DNA from: Bowmanella denitrificans
GTDB taxonomy: Bacteria > Pseudomonadota > Gammaproteobacteria > Enterobacterales > Alteromonadaceae
Assembly (NCBI RefSeq): GCF_002887595.1
Contig: NZ_PEBU01000006.1
Coordinates: 1-64,000 of the forward strand
Direction of reading: 5' to 3'
Length of the DNA stretch: 64,000 nucleotides
In this document: piece by piece, positions 33,304 through 43,701 of the stretch
Layout: the number at the start of each line of letters is the position of its first letter
Position numbering within the stretch: the first letter of the stretch is position 1
The notes under the pieces: generated by a model
What the model was told of the DNA's origin: nothing
Database searches by the model: none
Seen by the model: the letters and a program-made list of their open reading frames with translations, nothing else
Translations under genes and position numbers: made by a program

Positions 33304-35037
33304 ATGAACATATACGAACTAATACTGGATAAATTCAAGCAAGCGTTGGCGAAAGTGGGTGCACCAGAAGGTGCTCAGGCACCATTGACGCGCAGCACCC
33401 GTCCTGAGTTTGGTGACTACCAGTTTAATGGAGCCATGGCGCTTGCAAAAGTATTGGGCCAAAAGCCACGGGATATCGCCGAGAAGATTATTGAGGCGGT
33501 GGAGCTGGATGGCATTGCCAGCAAACTGGAAGTGGCCGGTCCGGGCTTTATTAATATTCACCTTTGTAGCCGATGGCTGGCGGCCCAACTGGATAGCGCC
33601 GCCCAGGACCCGCGTTTGGGCATTGAAAAGGAAGCCGCCAAAACTGTGGTGGTGGATTACTCCTCGCCCAATTTGGCTAAAGAGATGCATGTTGGCCACT
33701 TAAGAACCACCATCATTGGCGATGCCGTGGTGCGTATCCTGGAATTTATGGGCCATAAGGTGATCCGTCAGAACCATATGGGCGACTGGGGAACACAGTT
33801 TGGTATGTTGCTGGCGCACTTTAGTGATCAGCTTCAGGAGCAGGTTGCCGAGACGGCCTTGTCGGATCTGGAAGACTTCTATCGTGCCGCTAAAGTGCGT
33901 TTCGATGAGGAACAGGGCTTTGCTGACCGTGCCAGAGACTATGTGGTTAAACTACAAGGCGGCGACAGCCAATGTCTGAAACTGTGGCAGCAGTTTGTGG
34001 ATATCTCCATCGCCCATTCTGAAGAGGTTTACCAGAAGCTGAACGTGACCCTCAAGCGCGAAGATATTATGGGTGAAAGTGCCTACAACGCGCGCTTGCC
34101 AGGCATTGTCAGTGCCTTAAAAGAGCAGGGCCTGGCCGTGGAAGATCAGGGTGCACAAGTGGTATTTATCCAGGAACTGGCGGACAAGGAAGGCAACCCG
34201 GCGGTGTATATCGTGCAAAAATCCGGTGGTGGCTACTTGTACTCCACCACCGATTTGGCCGCCATGCAATACCGCTCTTTTGAACTGGGGGCTGATCGTA
34301 TCCTGATCCTGACCGACGCCCGTCAGGCGCTGCACTTTAAACAAACCGAAATTGTTGGCCGCAAAGCCGGTTTTATCCGTGAACAAACCAGCTATGAACA
34401 TTGTCCTTTCGGCATGATGCTGGGCAGTGACGGTAAACCCTTTAAAACCCGCACCGGCGGCACAGTCAAACTGGCTGAGCTCTTGGACGAAGCGGTGGAG
34501 CGCGCATCAGCACTGATTGCAGCCAGGGACAGTGAACTGAGTGCCGATGAGATGAGCCAGGTGGCACAAAAGGTCGGGATTGGTGCGGTTAAATACGCTG
34601 ACCTCAGCAAGAACCGCACTACAGACTATATGTTCAGTTGGGACAGTATGCTGGCCTTTGAAGGCAATACCGCACCTTATTTACAATATGCCTACACCCG
34701 AGTGCAGAGTATCTTCCGCAAAGCCGGCGTGGATGCCGCAAGTCTGACGGCAAAGATTCAGTTGTTGGAATCTCAGGAACGCGCATTGGCATTGCAGCTT
34801 AGCCAATTTGTTGAAGCCATAGTGCAGGTTGAGCGCGATGCTACTCCACACGTGTTGTGTGCTTATCTGTATGATTTGGCCAGTCAGTTTATGAGTTTCT
34901 ATGAAGCCTGCCCAATTTTGAAAGATGGGGTGGAAGATGACGTGCGTAACAGTCGCCTGCAACTGGCCGGGTTAACCGCCAGAACCTTGCACACCGGCCT
35001 GAATTTACTGGGTATTGATACCCTCGAGAAAATGTAA
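33304..35037 (+). CDS. argS: arginyl-tRNA synthetase
   Basis: A 577-residue class I synthetase. The HIGH-type motif is HVGH in [12 protein letters not shown]; the N-terminal Add1 domain and C-terminal anticodon-binding domain are full length. As in most ArgRS, no clear KMSKS is seen. ATG 33304 matches the family start (MNIYEL) better than the ATG 12 nt earlier. A strong terminator follows. Confidence 0.96.
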   Translation: MNIYELILDKFKQALAKVGAPEGAQAPLTRSTRPEFGDYQFNGAMALAKVLGQKPRDIAEKIIEAVELDGIASKLEVAGPGFINIHLCSRWLAAQLDSAAQDPRLGIEKEAAKTVVVDYSSPNLAKEMHVGHLRTTIIGDAVVRILEFMGHKVIRQNHMGDWGTQFGMLLAHFSDQLQEQVAETALSDLEDFYRAAKVRFDEEQGFADRARDYVVKLQGGDSQCLKLWQQFVDISIAHSEEVYQKLNVTLKREDIMGESAYNARLPGIVSALKEQGLAVEDQGAQVVFIQELADKEGNPAVYIVQKSGGGYLYSTTDLAAMQYRSFELGADRILILTDARQALHFKQTEIVGRKAGFIREQTSYEHCPFGMMLGSDGKPFKTRTGGTVKLAELLDEAVERASALIAARDSELSADEMSQVAQKVGIGAVKYADLSKNRTTDYMFSWDSMLAFEGNTAPYLQYAYTRVQSIFRKAGVDAASLTAKIQLLESQERALALQLSQFVEAIVQVERDATPHVLCAYLYDLASQFMSFYEACPILKDGVEDDVRNSRLQLAGLTARTLHTGLNLLGIDTLEKM

Positions 35038-35062
35038 GCCAGCTCTCTGAACGAGAACCCAT

Positions 35063-35093
35063 AAAAAACGCCGGTACAGCACCGGCGTTTTTT
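35063..35093. terminator. bidirectional terminator between argS and a TonB receptor gene
   Basis: AAAAAACGCCGGT / ACCGGCGTTTTTT with an ACAGC loop; flanked by A-run and T-run, so it can end argS from the left and the convergent receptor gene from the right. Confidence 0.93.
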
Positions 35094-35134
35094 GGTTTTA
35101 AATCATCGGCAACAGCCGATGATCTTTGTGTTTA

Positions 35135-37759
35135 TCAGAAGCTATATTTAACCCCTGCAGTGTAAACACGGCCATCAATATCATATAACTTCATGGAGGT
35201 GGCACCTGTATCAGCGGTCCAGCCCAGGTTATCGTCAATGGATGGATCTTCGTCGGTTAGGTTACGCACACCCACAGAGATCTCCAGGCCGTCGATACCT
35301 GTCCAGATAGCGTTGATGGAGTGCATATCCCAGGCGGCGAAACGGCCTTTGGAATTGGCTTCCATGCTGTCGATCCAGTTGTAGCGGTAGTTCACTGCAA
35401 AGTCACCGATACTGTACAACAAGTTAAAGTTGGCACGGTTTGCCGGATACTCTTCCATGCCTTCACGCTCAATGACTGTTCCTACCAGCTCATCTTCGTA
35501 TTTGGCAATATGAGACCATTGAATTTCTGGCGCGAAGCTACCGTATTCAGTGTCAAACTGATACTGCAGACGCAGATCCATACCTGTCACTTCACGGTAG
35601 CCCAGGTTGGCATTGACGTTGATCAGACCGCAGTTTGGCGCTTTTTCGGCAACACACAAGGTGATAGACCCAGGTATACCATTGCTGCTGGGGGCGCGGT
35701 TGATGACTACACCTGCCGGTAGGTTGCCTTCTTGCTCAAGTTTGAAAAGATCCTCAAACTCAGGTGAAGTGACCAGACCTTCAATTTCTACATTGTAATA
35801 ATCTAGGCTGACCAGCAGTTTGTCGATTGGCTCAAGCACCAGCCCCAGATTGTAGGATTCGGACGTTTCCGCTGCCAGTTGCAGGTTACCGCCTGTGTAA
35901 GTTTCTACCTGTGCTTTGGGACAATCTTTATCGCTGATACCCTGGGCGCGACAGCGGGTCAGATCCTGTACGCCTTCGAAAGATTGCTGTGGCTTGGCGT
36001 ACAAGTCAGTCAGGTTCGGTGCTTTAAAGCCCTGACCATATGAAGCGCGAACCTTTAACCACTCGGCTACCTGATAACGTGCGGCGATTTGCGGCGACAC
36101 TTCAGAGCCAAAGTCACTGTAGTCGTCATAACGTACGGCCAGGCTGATATCAAAGTCATTGGTTACCGGCAGCTTGGTTTCGGCAAAAGCCGCCCAGCGG
36201 TCACGGCCGCCACTGGCGGAGTTGCCGGCAGAGCCTAAAACATTCTGAGCTTCACGATAGGAGTCATAGATATCCTGGTATTCTTCATCGGCAAATTCTG
36301 CCCCGGCCGCCCATTGTACGGCACCACCAGCCAGGTCAATCGGCAGATCGCCACTAAAGCTGGTTTGTACAGACCAGTAGTCTGAACGTAAATCACGGGA
36401 CAACGTCGCGCGGCTGGCAGCTATAGCGGCCAGATGCTTGGGATCGCTGGACATAGGGTCAACATAGTTATAGTCGCCACTTGCCACCAATGCTTCAATA
36501 TTGGACGTCAGCACATAGTTATTACCAGCCTCTGAGCCACGGTAGTCGTATTTACGTACGCTGACATCATAGTCCACTGCACCGTCAAAAATAACGCCAT
36601 TAAAACCGGCTACCAGATCCATCTCTGTGACATCCTGACTATCATCGCGCGGGCCGTGCGCGACAAAACGGTGATACAGGATAAAATCTTCCCCAACCGG
36701 GTTGATGGGGGCATCGGCACCGACCAAGAAACCGCCGATGGCCGGAGCGAAACGACCGGAAGACTCCATTCTGGACAGCCTTCCTTCAAAATACAGTTGG
36801 TGGTTTTCCCCTAAGTCGCGACGGGCGTCGACAAAGGCTGAGTAACGCTCGGTATCCATGGTGGAGTAGGAGATATCGCTGTAGATATATCCGCAGCCTT
36901 CACCCGGCACATCCAATGGGTTTCTCATCTTCATATAGAAGCTTTCGTCACATTCACCCACAATAAATGCGCGTGATTGATCCATTGTCAGGCCAGTGTT
37001 GCCGCCGCCATTGGCACCGGTTACATCGACTCCATCAATAGGGTAGCCGTCTGAATCTTTCACATTCAGCTTCGAATAGTCGCGGTCACGATCGGCAATA
37101 TGATCTTTCTTGGTGTATTCAAAAGAGAACAGCACGCTGGATTTATCATTAGATGAACCCGTGGTGAATTTTACCGACTTACGATCAGCACCATCGCGGC
37201 TGGGCGCTTCAATGGCAGCATCGATAATGCTGCCATCAAAGTCACTCTTCATAATAATATTGATTACCCCACCAATGGCATCCGCACCATAAATGGCAGA
37301 GGCGCTGTCGGTCAGAATTTCGATATTCTGCACGGCCGACAGAGGGATAGAGTTGATATCGACAGAGGATGAACCGGTAAAAGGGTTCCCCGGGACGCGG
37401 CGGCCATTAATCAGCACCGCGGTTCTGTCTGCCCCCAGGCCTTTCAGGTTTACCTGGGCGATAGGGCCAAAGCTGCTACCGGAGCTTTCACGGTAAGAGC
37501 CCATGGTATTGTATGAGGTGGAGCGGATAACATCGGCTACGTTTTCAAAGCCTGCTGCTTCAATGGCGTCGGCGGTAATCACAGTAACAGGGCGCGGCGC
37601 GTCCGATACCGTGGTGGCAATGCGCGAGCCGGTCACCGCGATTTTTTCTACACTTTGTTCCTGTTGAGCCTGAGCCATGGCCTGGGTGGCAAATGTGCTT
37701 GCCACACCCAGTGTCAGCGCCAGATTAACTGAACGAGACAATCTGGATTGCTTTTGCAT
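35135..37759 (-). CDS. TonB-dependent receptor (large, substrate unknown)
   Basis: An 874-residue outer-membrane receptor: signal peptide to about residue 29 (ATQAMAQAQ), plug beginning VEKIAVTGSRIAT and containing INGRRVPGNPF and SASAIYGADAIGGVINI, then a long barrel ending VKYSF. This subclass is abundant in Alteromonadales and often takes up oligosaccharides, peptides or other nutrients rather than siderophores. AAGGAAC precedes the ATG. A remnant AraC-type reading frame lies upstream. No neighbouring enzyme gives the substrate. Confidence 0.9.
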   Translation of the reverse strand: MQKQSRLSRSVNLALTLGVASTFATQAMAQAQQEQSVEKIAVTGSRIATTVSDAPRPVTVITADAIEAAGFENVADVIRSTSYNTMGSYRESSGSSFGPIAQVNLKGLGADRTAVLINGRRVPGNPFTGSSSVDINSIPLSAVQNIEILTDSASAIYGADAIGGVINIIMKSDFDGSIIDAAIEAPSRDGADRKSVKFTTGSSNDKSSVLFSFEYTKKDHIADRDRDYSKLNVKDSDGYPIDGVDVTGANGGGNTGLTMDQSRAFIVGECDESFYMKMRNPLDVPGEGCGYIYSDISYSTMDTERYSAFVDARRDLGENHQLYFEGRLSRMESSGRFAPAIGGFLVGADAPINPVGEDFILYHRFVAHGPRDDSQDVTEMDLVAGFNGVIFDGAVDYDVSVRKYDYRGSEAGNNYVLTSNIEALVASGDYNYVDPMSSDPKHLAAIAASRATLSRDLRSDYWSVQTSFSGDLPIDLAGGAVQWAAGAEFADEEYQDIYDSYREAQNVLGSAGNSASGGRDRWAAFAETKLPVTNDFDISLAVRYDDYSDFGSEVSPQIAARYQVAEWLKVRASYGQGFKAPNLTDLYAKPQQSFEGVQDLTRCRAQGISDKDCPKAQVETYTGGNLQLAAETSESYNLGLVLEPIDKLLVSLDYYNVEIEGLVTSPEFEDLFKLEQEGNLPAGVVINRAPSSNGIPGSITLCVAEKAPNCGLINVNANLGYREVTGMDLRLQYQFDTEYGSFAPEIQWSHIAKYEDELVGTVIEREGMEEYPANRANFNLLYSIGDFAVNYRYNWIDSMEANSKGRFAAWDMHSINAIWTGIDGLEISVGVRNLTDEDPSIDDNLGWTADTGATSMKLYDIDGRVYTAGVKYSF

Positions 37760-37968
37760 GTGTTAGTTCCTTTTCTGTATTTTTGTATTTAGATGTCCGA
37801 ACGCGGACGAAGAAGAGGCAAGCGGCGCTGTTTATTACCGCTGTCCTTTACCCGCCAGCAATGGTTTATGACTAGCGACGGGAACTGCTGAGAAAGCAGT
37901 GGCGGGACTCTAAAGGGGCTTTTATTTGGATACAAGCGACAAAGACAAATTGTAACAAATACAAAATC

Positions 37969-38193
37969 TTAGTGTCGATTTTTGGGCAGTTGAATCGCGT
38001 TGATGGCTGAATCTTTTTTGTACCTATCGCCTTGCTGCTGAGGTTGGGCGGCGCTAAAAACAATCCAGAGATACAGGCTGGGATATTTATTGTGCTCGCA
38101 GGTCGATTTGACCATCTGATTGAACTGTTTAAAGTTTGCAAAACCATAGTGATTAGCTATTTCTATATAACTCAATGAATTAGTTGGAACAGC
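37969..38193 (-). pseudogene. possible remnant of an AraC-type helix-turn-helix
   Basis: In the 436-bp gap 37760-38195, a minus-strand frame bounded by stops starts with NSLSYIEIANHYGFANFKQF and continues NQMVKSTCEHNKYPS. This follows the second helix-turn-helix of AraC regulators (S-x-I-x-IA-x-x-x-GF-x-x-x-x-x-F-x-x-x-x-K). There is no start codon apart from TTG, no N-terminal domain and the frame runs on into unlike sequence. It looks like a fragment of a lost regulator of the adjacent receptor gene; chance resemblance is not excluded. Nothing else in this gap beyond the small hairpin 37795-37808. Confidence 0.4.
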
Positions 38194-38195
38194 TT

Positions 38196-39947
38196 ATGTG
38201 GTTTAGGCGTAGTCATGCCGATGACGTCGTTCATGCCATTCATCAGACGCAGGCGGTTATCGAATTTTCACTGGAAGGTATTATTGAGACTGCCAATCAG
38301 AATTTTCTGCAATTAATGGGTTATCAGCTAAAAGAAGTGCAAGGCAAGCATCATAAAATATTTGTTGATGCGCAAACCGCCAGCAGTAAAGCCTATCAGG
38401 AATTCTGGGCACAACTTCGGGCTGGCAAACCGCAAACGGCAGAGTTTCGGCGTATTACCAAGTCTGGTGCCACGGTGTGGATCCAGGCATCTTACACCCC
38501 CATTTTCAGAAAAGGTAAGATTGAGCGAATCGTTAAATTTGCTACAGACATTACCCAACAGGTTTTAACGCGAGCCAATTATCAGTCACAACTGGATGCG
38601 ATTCAGCGTGCCCAGGCGGTCATTGAATTTGATCTGGACGGTAAAATCCTGCATGCCAACGACAACTTTCTATCCTTAATGGGCTATACCCTGGCAGAAG
38701 TGAAAGGCAAGCCCCATGCTATGTTTGTTGATCCGCATGAGGCGGCATCACCGGCATACCGGCAGTTTTGGCAGCGACTTCGTGAAGGGCGCTATCAGAC
38801 CGCAGAGTACAAACGCATTGCCAAGGGGGGCAGACCTGTTTGGATCCATGCCACCTATAATCCGATCCTTGGACCGGACGATACGCTGTTAAAAATAGTG
38901 AAGTTTGCCAGTGACATCACTGAAGAAGTGCAAAAACGAGAGGAATTTAAATTACTGTCGCTGGTGGCCAATGAAACAGATAACACGGTGATTATTACTG
39001 ATGTGGAACGTAAAATTCTCTATGTAAATAATGGCTTCAGCCGTATGACCGGTTATGTGCAAGAGCAAGCGGTAGGGCAGTTTGTCAGGGATATTCTGGT
39101 CGGCCCCAGAACCGACGACGTAACGCGTCGGCGTATTGTCGATGAATTGTCAAAACCGGCAGCGTTCTACGATGAGATAGAAATACATCGGCATGATGGC
39201 ACATCACTCTGGGTGTCTGTTACCAGTAATCCTGTGCATGCGGAAGATGGCAGCCACAATGGTTTTATTGCAATTCTGGCAGACATTAGTGCGGTAAAAA
39301 CCACGGCACTGGACTATCAAACCCGCTTTTTAGTTATTAGTCGTTCCAACTTACTGATCGAGTGGGACAATAACGGTCAATTGCTTGAGGTAAACAACTA
39401 CCCTAGAGAACATTTTAATGTCGACAATCAGTTATTTGCTAAAGCAATGGGAAACTGGGCAGGCTGCTTAAATACTGAGCAACGTCGGTTTTTAGCAGAG
39501 AAAGACCTGGTTTCGGCTGAAGTTGCGGTGAACCTGAATGGTCATGGCTATGTTATTGCTGCCACATTCGGACAAATTCGCACCGTCACCGGCGAACCAA
39601 ACAAAGTGATTATGTTTGGTACTGATGTGAGCGAACGTCAGGCTGTTGTTAAAACCAGTGAGCAAGTGATGGAACAATTGCTGCAATCTGGTCTGCGCAT
39701 CAACCAGATGGTGGCCAGCATTAATGCCATTGCTGACCAAACCAACTTGTTGGCGCTAAATGCCGCCATCGAGGCGGCCAGGGCCGGCGAGGCCGGCCGA
39801 GGGTTTTCCGTGGTGGCCGATGAAGTACGTAATCTGGCCGCCAAGGCAGGCAGTTCGGCAGGGGAAATAAACCAGGTTGTTAGTACCAATCAAACCTTGC
39901 TGAATGACTTGTCAGATACCTTGAAGTTGCTGAATCGGCGTAATTAA
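38196..39947 (+). CDS. soluble PAS/methyl-accepting signal transducer
   Basis: A 583-residue cytoplasmic protein with no membrane segment. Three clear PAS domains (about 10-120, 130-250, 258-370), the first two near-duplicates of each other, a degenerate fourth (about 375-470), then a short MCP signalling hairpin with the conserved tip ([20 protein letters not shown], then [15 protein letters not shown]). The MCP part is only about 80 residues, as in BdlA-like proteins. It probably senses redox, ligand or flavin/haem signals and talks to CheA/CheW. ATG 38196 has GGAA 7 nt upstream; TTG 38184 is the alternative. Confidence 0.85.
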   Translation: MWFRRSHADDVVHAIHQTQAVIEFSLEGIIETANQNFLQLMGYQLKEVQGKHHKIFVDAQTASSKAYQEFWAQLRAGKPQTAEFRRITKSGATVWIQASYTPIFRKGKIERIVKFATDITQQVLTRANYQSQLDAIQRAQAVIEFDLDGKILHANDNFLSLMGYTLAEVKGKPHAMFVDPHEAASPAYRQFWQRLREGRYQTAEYKRIAKGGRPVWIHATYNPILGPDDTLLKIVKFASDITEEVQKREEFKLLSLVANETDNTVIITDVERKILYVNNGFSRMTGYVQEQAVGQFVRDILVGPRTDDVTRRRIVDELSKPAAFYDEIEIHRHDGTSLWVSVTSNPVHAEDGSHNGFIAILADISAVKTTALDYQTRFLVISRSNLLIEWDNNGQLLEVNNYPREHFNVDNQLFAKAMGNWAGCLNTEQRRFLAEKDLVSAEVAVNLNGHGYVIAATFGQIRTVTGEPNKVIMFGTDVSERQAVVKTSEQVMEQLLQSGLRINQMVASINAIADQTNLLALNAAIEAARAGEAGRGFSVVADEVRNLAAKAGSSAGEINQVVSTNQTLLNDLSDTLKLLNRRN

Positions 39948-39962
39948 TCCACCACAAGCGGA

Positions 39963-41408
39963 CTATTGTCTTATCTTGGCCAGTAATTCTGCGGTTTTTT
40001 CCTGCATCAAGGCTGGATTACCGCGGCTTTCCACATTTAAACGAATCACCGGTTCGGTGTTGGACTTGCGCAGATTAAAACGCCAGTCGGCAAATTCAAC
40101 ACCTATGCCATCTGTATAGTCCAGCGCCAGGGCATCGGCCTGATAAGCGTCCAGCACCTTTTGCAAGGTGGCGTCGGCATCAACTACCACGCTGTTTATT
40201 TCACCAGAGGATGGGAACGCCTGAATACGTGCCTCAACCAGCTGTGACAGCGGGGTACCCGTGGTGCAGATAAGTTCAGCCACTAATAACCAGGGCAGCA
40301 TACCTGAATCACAATAGGCAAAGTCACGGAAATAATGATGCGCGCTCATTTCTCCGCCATATACCGCATCTTCCAGTCGCATGCGTTCCTTAATAAAGGC
40401 ATGGCCGGTTTTGCTTTTAACCGGTCGGCCCCCTGCATGCTGAATGATATCCTCTGTATTCCAGTAGACTCTGGGGTCAAAGATGATAGCTGCCCCAGGG
40501 TCTTTCTGTAAAAAGGCCTGTGCCAGCAGCCCGACTATATAGTATCCCTCGATAAATTGACCTTTTTCGTCAAATAAGAAGCAGCGATCAAAGTCGCCAT
40601 CCCAGGCGATGCCCATATCGGCATTATGCGCTTTTGCCGCTTCGGCTGTTTGGTCGCGACATTCCGGCAATAACGGGTTGGGAATGCCCTGTGGAAAGGT
40701 GCCATCCGGTTGGTGATTGATTTTAATAAATTCCACCGCGCAGCCAGATTGATGCAGGGCTTTTTCAATACAGTCAAGGGCTGGTCCGGCGGCACCGTTA
40801 CCTGCATTGACCACCAGTTTCAAAGGCTTAAGATGGTTGGTATCAATGTAGCTCAACACGTGGGCGGTAAATGCTGTTTTGTTGTCTTGTAACCGATAGC
40901 GGCCACTGGCAAGGAGCTTTTCCTGTGCCACGCAGCCATGCCCCTGTTCAAAGCTACCTTCTAACGGGGTAGTTGCATAGCCAGCCAGGGCGGCAGCAAC
41001 CACATCTTGTGCATAACTTTCAGCCAGCGTCTGCACGTCAAACAGGCCGGTATCGCCGCTTATGGGACGCGAACCTTCGCGCACCAGCTTCATACCGTTA
41101 TAGTCGATGGGATTGTGGCTGGCGGTAACCACAATGCCGCCGTCCTGATGTAAGTGGCTGGTGGCAAAGTAAATCTCTTCAGTACCGACCAGGCCGATAT
41201 CGGTCACCTCGGCTCCGCCGTCTATCAGGCCTGCACTTAAGGCAAGTTTCAGCGGTTGTGAACTTAGGCGTACATCACCCCCTACCACCACGGATTTGGC
41301 TTGCAGGTGCTGGGCAAAGGCGCGGCCGATACGATATGCAATGAACTCATCCAGTTGCTCTACCAACTTGCCGCGAATATCGTAAGCCTTAAAACAGTGC
41401 ATTTTCAT
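39963..41408 (-). CDS. manB: phosphomannomutase
   Basis: A 481-residue alpha-D-phosphohexomutase converting mannose-6-P to mannose-1-P. Active serine Ser97 in TASHNP; metal loop DGDFDR; sugar-binding GEMSAHHYF is the phosphomannomutase version. Six nt after manC, making a GDP-mannose pair. It may alternatively act on glucose phosphates, as AlgC-type enzymes do. Confidence 0.92.
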   Translation of the reverse strand: MKMHCFKAYDIRGKLVEQLDEFIAYRIGRAFAQHLQAKSVVVGGDVRLSSQPLKLALSAGLIDGGAEVTDIGLVGTEEIYFATSHLHQDGGIVVTASHNPIDYNGMKLVREGSRPISGDTGLFDVQTLAESYAQDVVAAALAGYATTPLEGSFEQGHGCVAQEKLLASGRYRLQDNKTAFTAHVLSYIDTNHLKPLKLVVNAGNGAAGPALDCIEKALHQSGCAVEFIKINHQPDGTFPQGIPNPLLPECRDQTAEAAKAHNADMGIAWDGDFDRCFLFDEKGQFIEGYYIVGLLAQAFLQKDPGAAIIFDPRVYWNTEDIIQHAGGRPVKSKTGHAFIKERMRLEDAVYGGEMSAHHYFRDFAYCDSGMLPWLLVAELICTTGTPLSQLVEARIQAFPSSGEINSVVVDADATLQKVLDAYQADALALDYTDGIGVEFADWRFNLRKSNTEPVIRLNVESRGNPALMQEKTAELLAKIRQ

Positions 41409-41414
41409 CCGCCG

Positions 41415-42836
41415 TTATCCTTCTTTTTGTTCCGTGCGGCCATACCGGTCTGAAAAACGCACAATATCGTCTTCACCAACATATGAACCAGACTGCACTT
41501 CTATCAGCTCCAGCGGAATCTTGCCGGGATTTTCCAGACTGTGCACAGCACCGATGGGAATATAGGTGGACTCGTTTTCGGTGAGCAGAAATGTCTGGTC
41601 ATCACAGCTGACCCTGGCGGTACCCGCCACCACTATCCAGTGTTCGGCTCTATGGTGGTGCATTTGTACGGACAGTTTCTCGCCCGGTTTGACACAAATG
41701 CGTTTAACCTGAAAACGACTACCCTGATCCAGTGAATCGTAGCTGCCCCAGGGCCGGAACACTTCGCGGTGAAATTCAAATTCCGGGCGTTTTTTCGCTT
41801 TAAGTTTGTCTACTACCTTTTTAATGTCCTGTACCTGGTCTTTGTGTGCTACCAATATGGCATCCTTGGTTTCCACTACCACCACATTATCTATGCCAAC
41901 TAACGCGATCAGTCGTTGTTCGGCATTGACGTAGCTGTTATGTACGTTTTCCAGGATTGCATCGCCTCGTACCACGTTACCTTTGGCATCTTTTTTCTGC
42001 ACTTCCCATAAAGACGACCAACTTCCCACATCATTCCAGCCGGCATCCATTGGCACAACAGCGGCAGCGTCGGTCTTTTCCATGACTGCATAATCAATTG
42101 AATCTGAGGGGCATGCAGCAAAGATGTCATTGTCTACACGGACAAAATCCAGATCCTGACTTTCACTGGCAATGGCCTGACGACAAATATCGACAATCTC
42201 CGGTGCATGCTGTTCCAGTTCTTGCACGTAGCGGCTGGCCTTGAACATAAACATACCGCTATTCCAAAGGTAAGCGCCGGAAGCGAGGTATTGTTCTGCT
42301 GTGTTAAGGTTCGGTTTTTCCACAAACTCGGCCACGGCGAAACCATCGCTGCTTTGTATGGCGTCACCCCGGCGGATATAACCATAGCCTGTATGGGCGC
42401 AAGTGGGCACAATGCCAAAGGTAACCAGTTTGTTTTGTCTGGCTAGCTGTTCTGCCTGGGATATGGCCTGATGGAAGGCCGGAATATTTTCAATTAAGTG
42501 GTCTGCCGCCAGTACCAGTAGAATCGGATCTTCCCCTTTTTGCGTGGCATGCAGGGCGGCAAGAGCGATGGCCGGAGCGGTATTCCTGCCAACAGGTTCA
42601 AGCAGAATGCCGTCATGGTGAATCCCGGCCTGAAGCAACTGTTCGGCCACGATAAATCGATGCGCTTCGTTACACACAAACACCGGGGCATCATGCGCCA
42701 GACCGTTCAGTCTTGTCAGGGTATCCTGCAGCATGCTGTGCTCTGATGTCAGGCTTAAGAACTGCTTAGGAAAGGCCGCCCGGGATTTAGGCCACAGACG
42801 ACTGCCTGTTCCGCCAGCCATAATAATGGGTTTCAT
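41415..42836 (-). CDS. manC: mannose-1-phosphate guanylyltransferase / mannose-6-phosphate isomerase
   Basis: A 473-residue bifunctional type II enzyme. N-terminal nucleotidyltransferase begins [19 protein letters not shown]; the FVEKPN segment and a C-terminal cupin ([19 protein letters not shown]) give the isomerase half. It makes GDP-mannose with manB. ATG 42836 has GGAAG 8 nt upstream; an earlier in-frame ATG adds 11 non-family residues. GDP-mannose feeds polysaccharide or O-antigen synthesis, but no such genes are in the window. Confidence 0.94.
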   Translation of the reverse strand: MKPIIMAGGTGSRLWPKSRAAFPKQFLSLTSEHSMLQDTLTRLNGLAHDAPVFVCNEAHRFIVAEQLLQAGIHHDGILLEPVGRNTAPAIALAALHATQKGEDPILLVLAADHLIENIPAFHQAISQAEQLARQNKLVTFGIVPTCAHTGYGYIRRGDAIQSSDGFAVAEFVEKPNLNTAEQYLASGAYLWNSGMFMFKASRYVQELEQHAPEIVDICRQAIASESQDLDFVRVDNDIFAACPSDSIDYAVMEKTDAAAVVPMDAGWNDVGSWSSLWEVQKKDAKGNVVRGDAILENVHNSYVNAEQRLIALVGIDNVVVVETKDAILVAHKDQVQDIKKVVDKLKAKKRPEFEFHREVFRPWGSYDSLDQGSRFQVKRICVKPGEKLSVQMHHHRAEHWIVVAGTARVSCDDQTFLLTENESTYIPIGAVHSLENPGKIPLELIEVQSGSYVGEDDIVRFSDRYGRTEQKEG

Positions 42837-42956
42837 ATGTGATCTTCCGACTTGATTTTTTACAAGCATAACATCGGCTTGTTGCCAGGGGTATAGGGCT
42901 GGAAGAGGGAAAGAGCTGGATGGCGCGGCACGTCCCTGTGCCTGACAACAGGGCCG

Positions 42957-43262
42957 TTACTTCACTGTGGCTTTTCCTATCAGGGCTTTGACGGTTTGCT
43001 TGCCAATACCCTGAATCTTGGCGAGATCCTCTATGGACTGAAAGTTACCATTGTCCTGGCGATATTTCACAATGGCTTCAGCCTTACTTTTGCCGATACC
43101 TGGCAATTGCATCAGTTCCTTGGCCGAGGCAGTATTAACATTAATTGCTGACATACTGGCCTCAGTTTGTACCGCCCTGTCCTTGGTTACATCCTTATCT
43201 GATGCCAGGGCGGGGGCGGTGATGCCCAGCATCAAGAGCGACAACAGTAAGTACTTTTTCAT
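42957..43262 (-). CDS. ComEA-like helix-hairpin-helix protein
   Basis: A 101-residue exported protein: signal peptide (cleavage after ALA at about 21), then a ComEA-type double HhH domain (INVNTASAKELMQLPGIG and IEDLAKIQGIGKQTVKALIG). ComEA-family proteins bind DNA in the periplasm during natural transformation; in many gammaproteobacteria this short form is the only ComEA. Monocistronic. Confidence 0.88.
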   Translation of the reverse strand: MKKYLLLSLLMLGITAPALASDKDVTKDRAVQTEASMSAINVNTASAKELMQLPGIGKSKAEAIVKYRQDNGNFQSIEDLAKIQGIGKQTVKALIGKATVK

Positions 43263-43366
43263 ATCCTTTTCCTTCTATTCCTTGTCATAACGCTGAGCGT
43301 CGCATTCAAGTGTAGACCTAGTTTGATGTTTTGTTGGTCAGTGGTAGGGATTTTTAATACTGTTTG

Positions 43367-43401
43367 TCCCTGGACATCGCCGCTCATTCGCCTCCATGCG
43401 A
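43367..43401. repeat. 35-bp direct repeat, copy 1
   Basis: Starts TCCCTGGACATCGCCGCTCA and ends CCTCCATGCGA; identical to 43596-43630, 229 bp away. A third partial copy (TCCATCCCTGGACA) is at 43644-43657. Part of a non-coding repeat patch. Confidence 0.9.
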
Positions 43402-43413
43402 CAGCAGCATACG

Positions 43414-43452
43414 CCCGCCAAGGATGGCGGAAGTGCAGAAAACGCAGGAGCA
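43414..43452. repeat. 39-bp direct repeat, copy 1
   Basis: Starts CCCGCCAAGGATGGCGGAAG and ends in ACGCAGGAGCA; recurs at 43465-43503 with a single change, a 51-bp period. The first bases form a hairpin (CCGCC/GGCGG). Confidence 0.9.
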
Positions 43453-43464
43453 GCTTTTCTGCCG

Positions 43465-43503
43465 CCCGCCAAGGATGGTGGAAGTGCAGAAAACGCAGGA
43501 GCA
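43465..43503. repeat. 39-bp direct repeat, copy 2
   Basis: Second unit of the 51-bp-period pair; differs by one base (GGTGG for GGCGG), which weakens the hairpin in this copy. Confidence 0.9.
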
Positions 43504-43595
43504 CTATAGCGTAAGGAGCGCTATAGAACAGCTTTAGCTGGCCTGCTATGCAGGTAAGCTACAGGGAAGTAGCTTATAGTTATTCTGCCCGTCCA

Positions 43596-43630
43596 TCCCT
43601 GGACATCGCCGCTCATTCGCCTCCATGCGA
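43596..43630. repeat. 35-bp direct repeat, copy 2
   Basis: Perfect second copy of 43367-43401. The gap 43263-43701 (439 bp) contains these repeats, two short palindromes (around 43503-43526 and 43556-43577) and the terminator below, and no supported gene. Confidence 0.9.
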
Positions 43631-43661
43631 TTGCGGCATACCGTCCATCCCTGGACATAAA

Positions 43662-43684
43662 AAAGCCGGTCAGGGACCGGCTTT
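43662..43684 (-). terminator. terminator of the isocitrate dehydrogenase gene
   Basis: AAAGCCGGTC / GACCGGCTTT with a 3-nt loop; on the minus strand the stem is followed by six T. It lies 18 nt after the stop of the gene at 43702. Confidence 0.88.
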
Positions 43685-43701
43685 AGTGTTGTGGGGCACG
43701 C

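Noticed and set aside
37872-38147. 91-codon minus-strand frame upstream of the TonB receptor
   Set aside because: Different frame from the AraC-like remnant, starts without a ribosome site and shows no family pattern.
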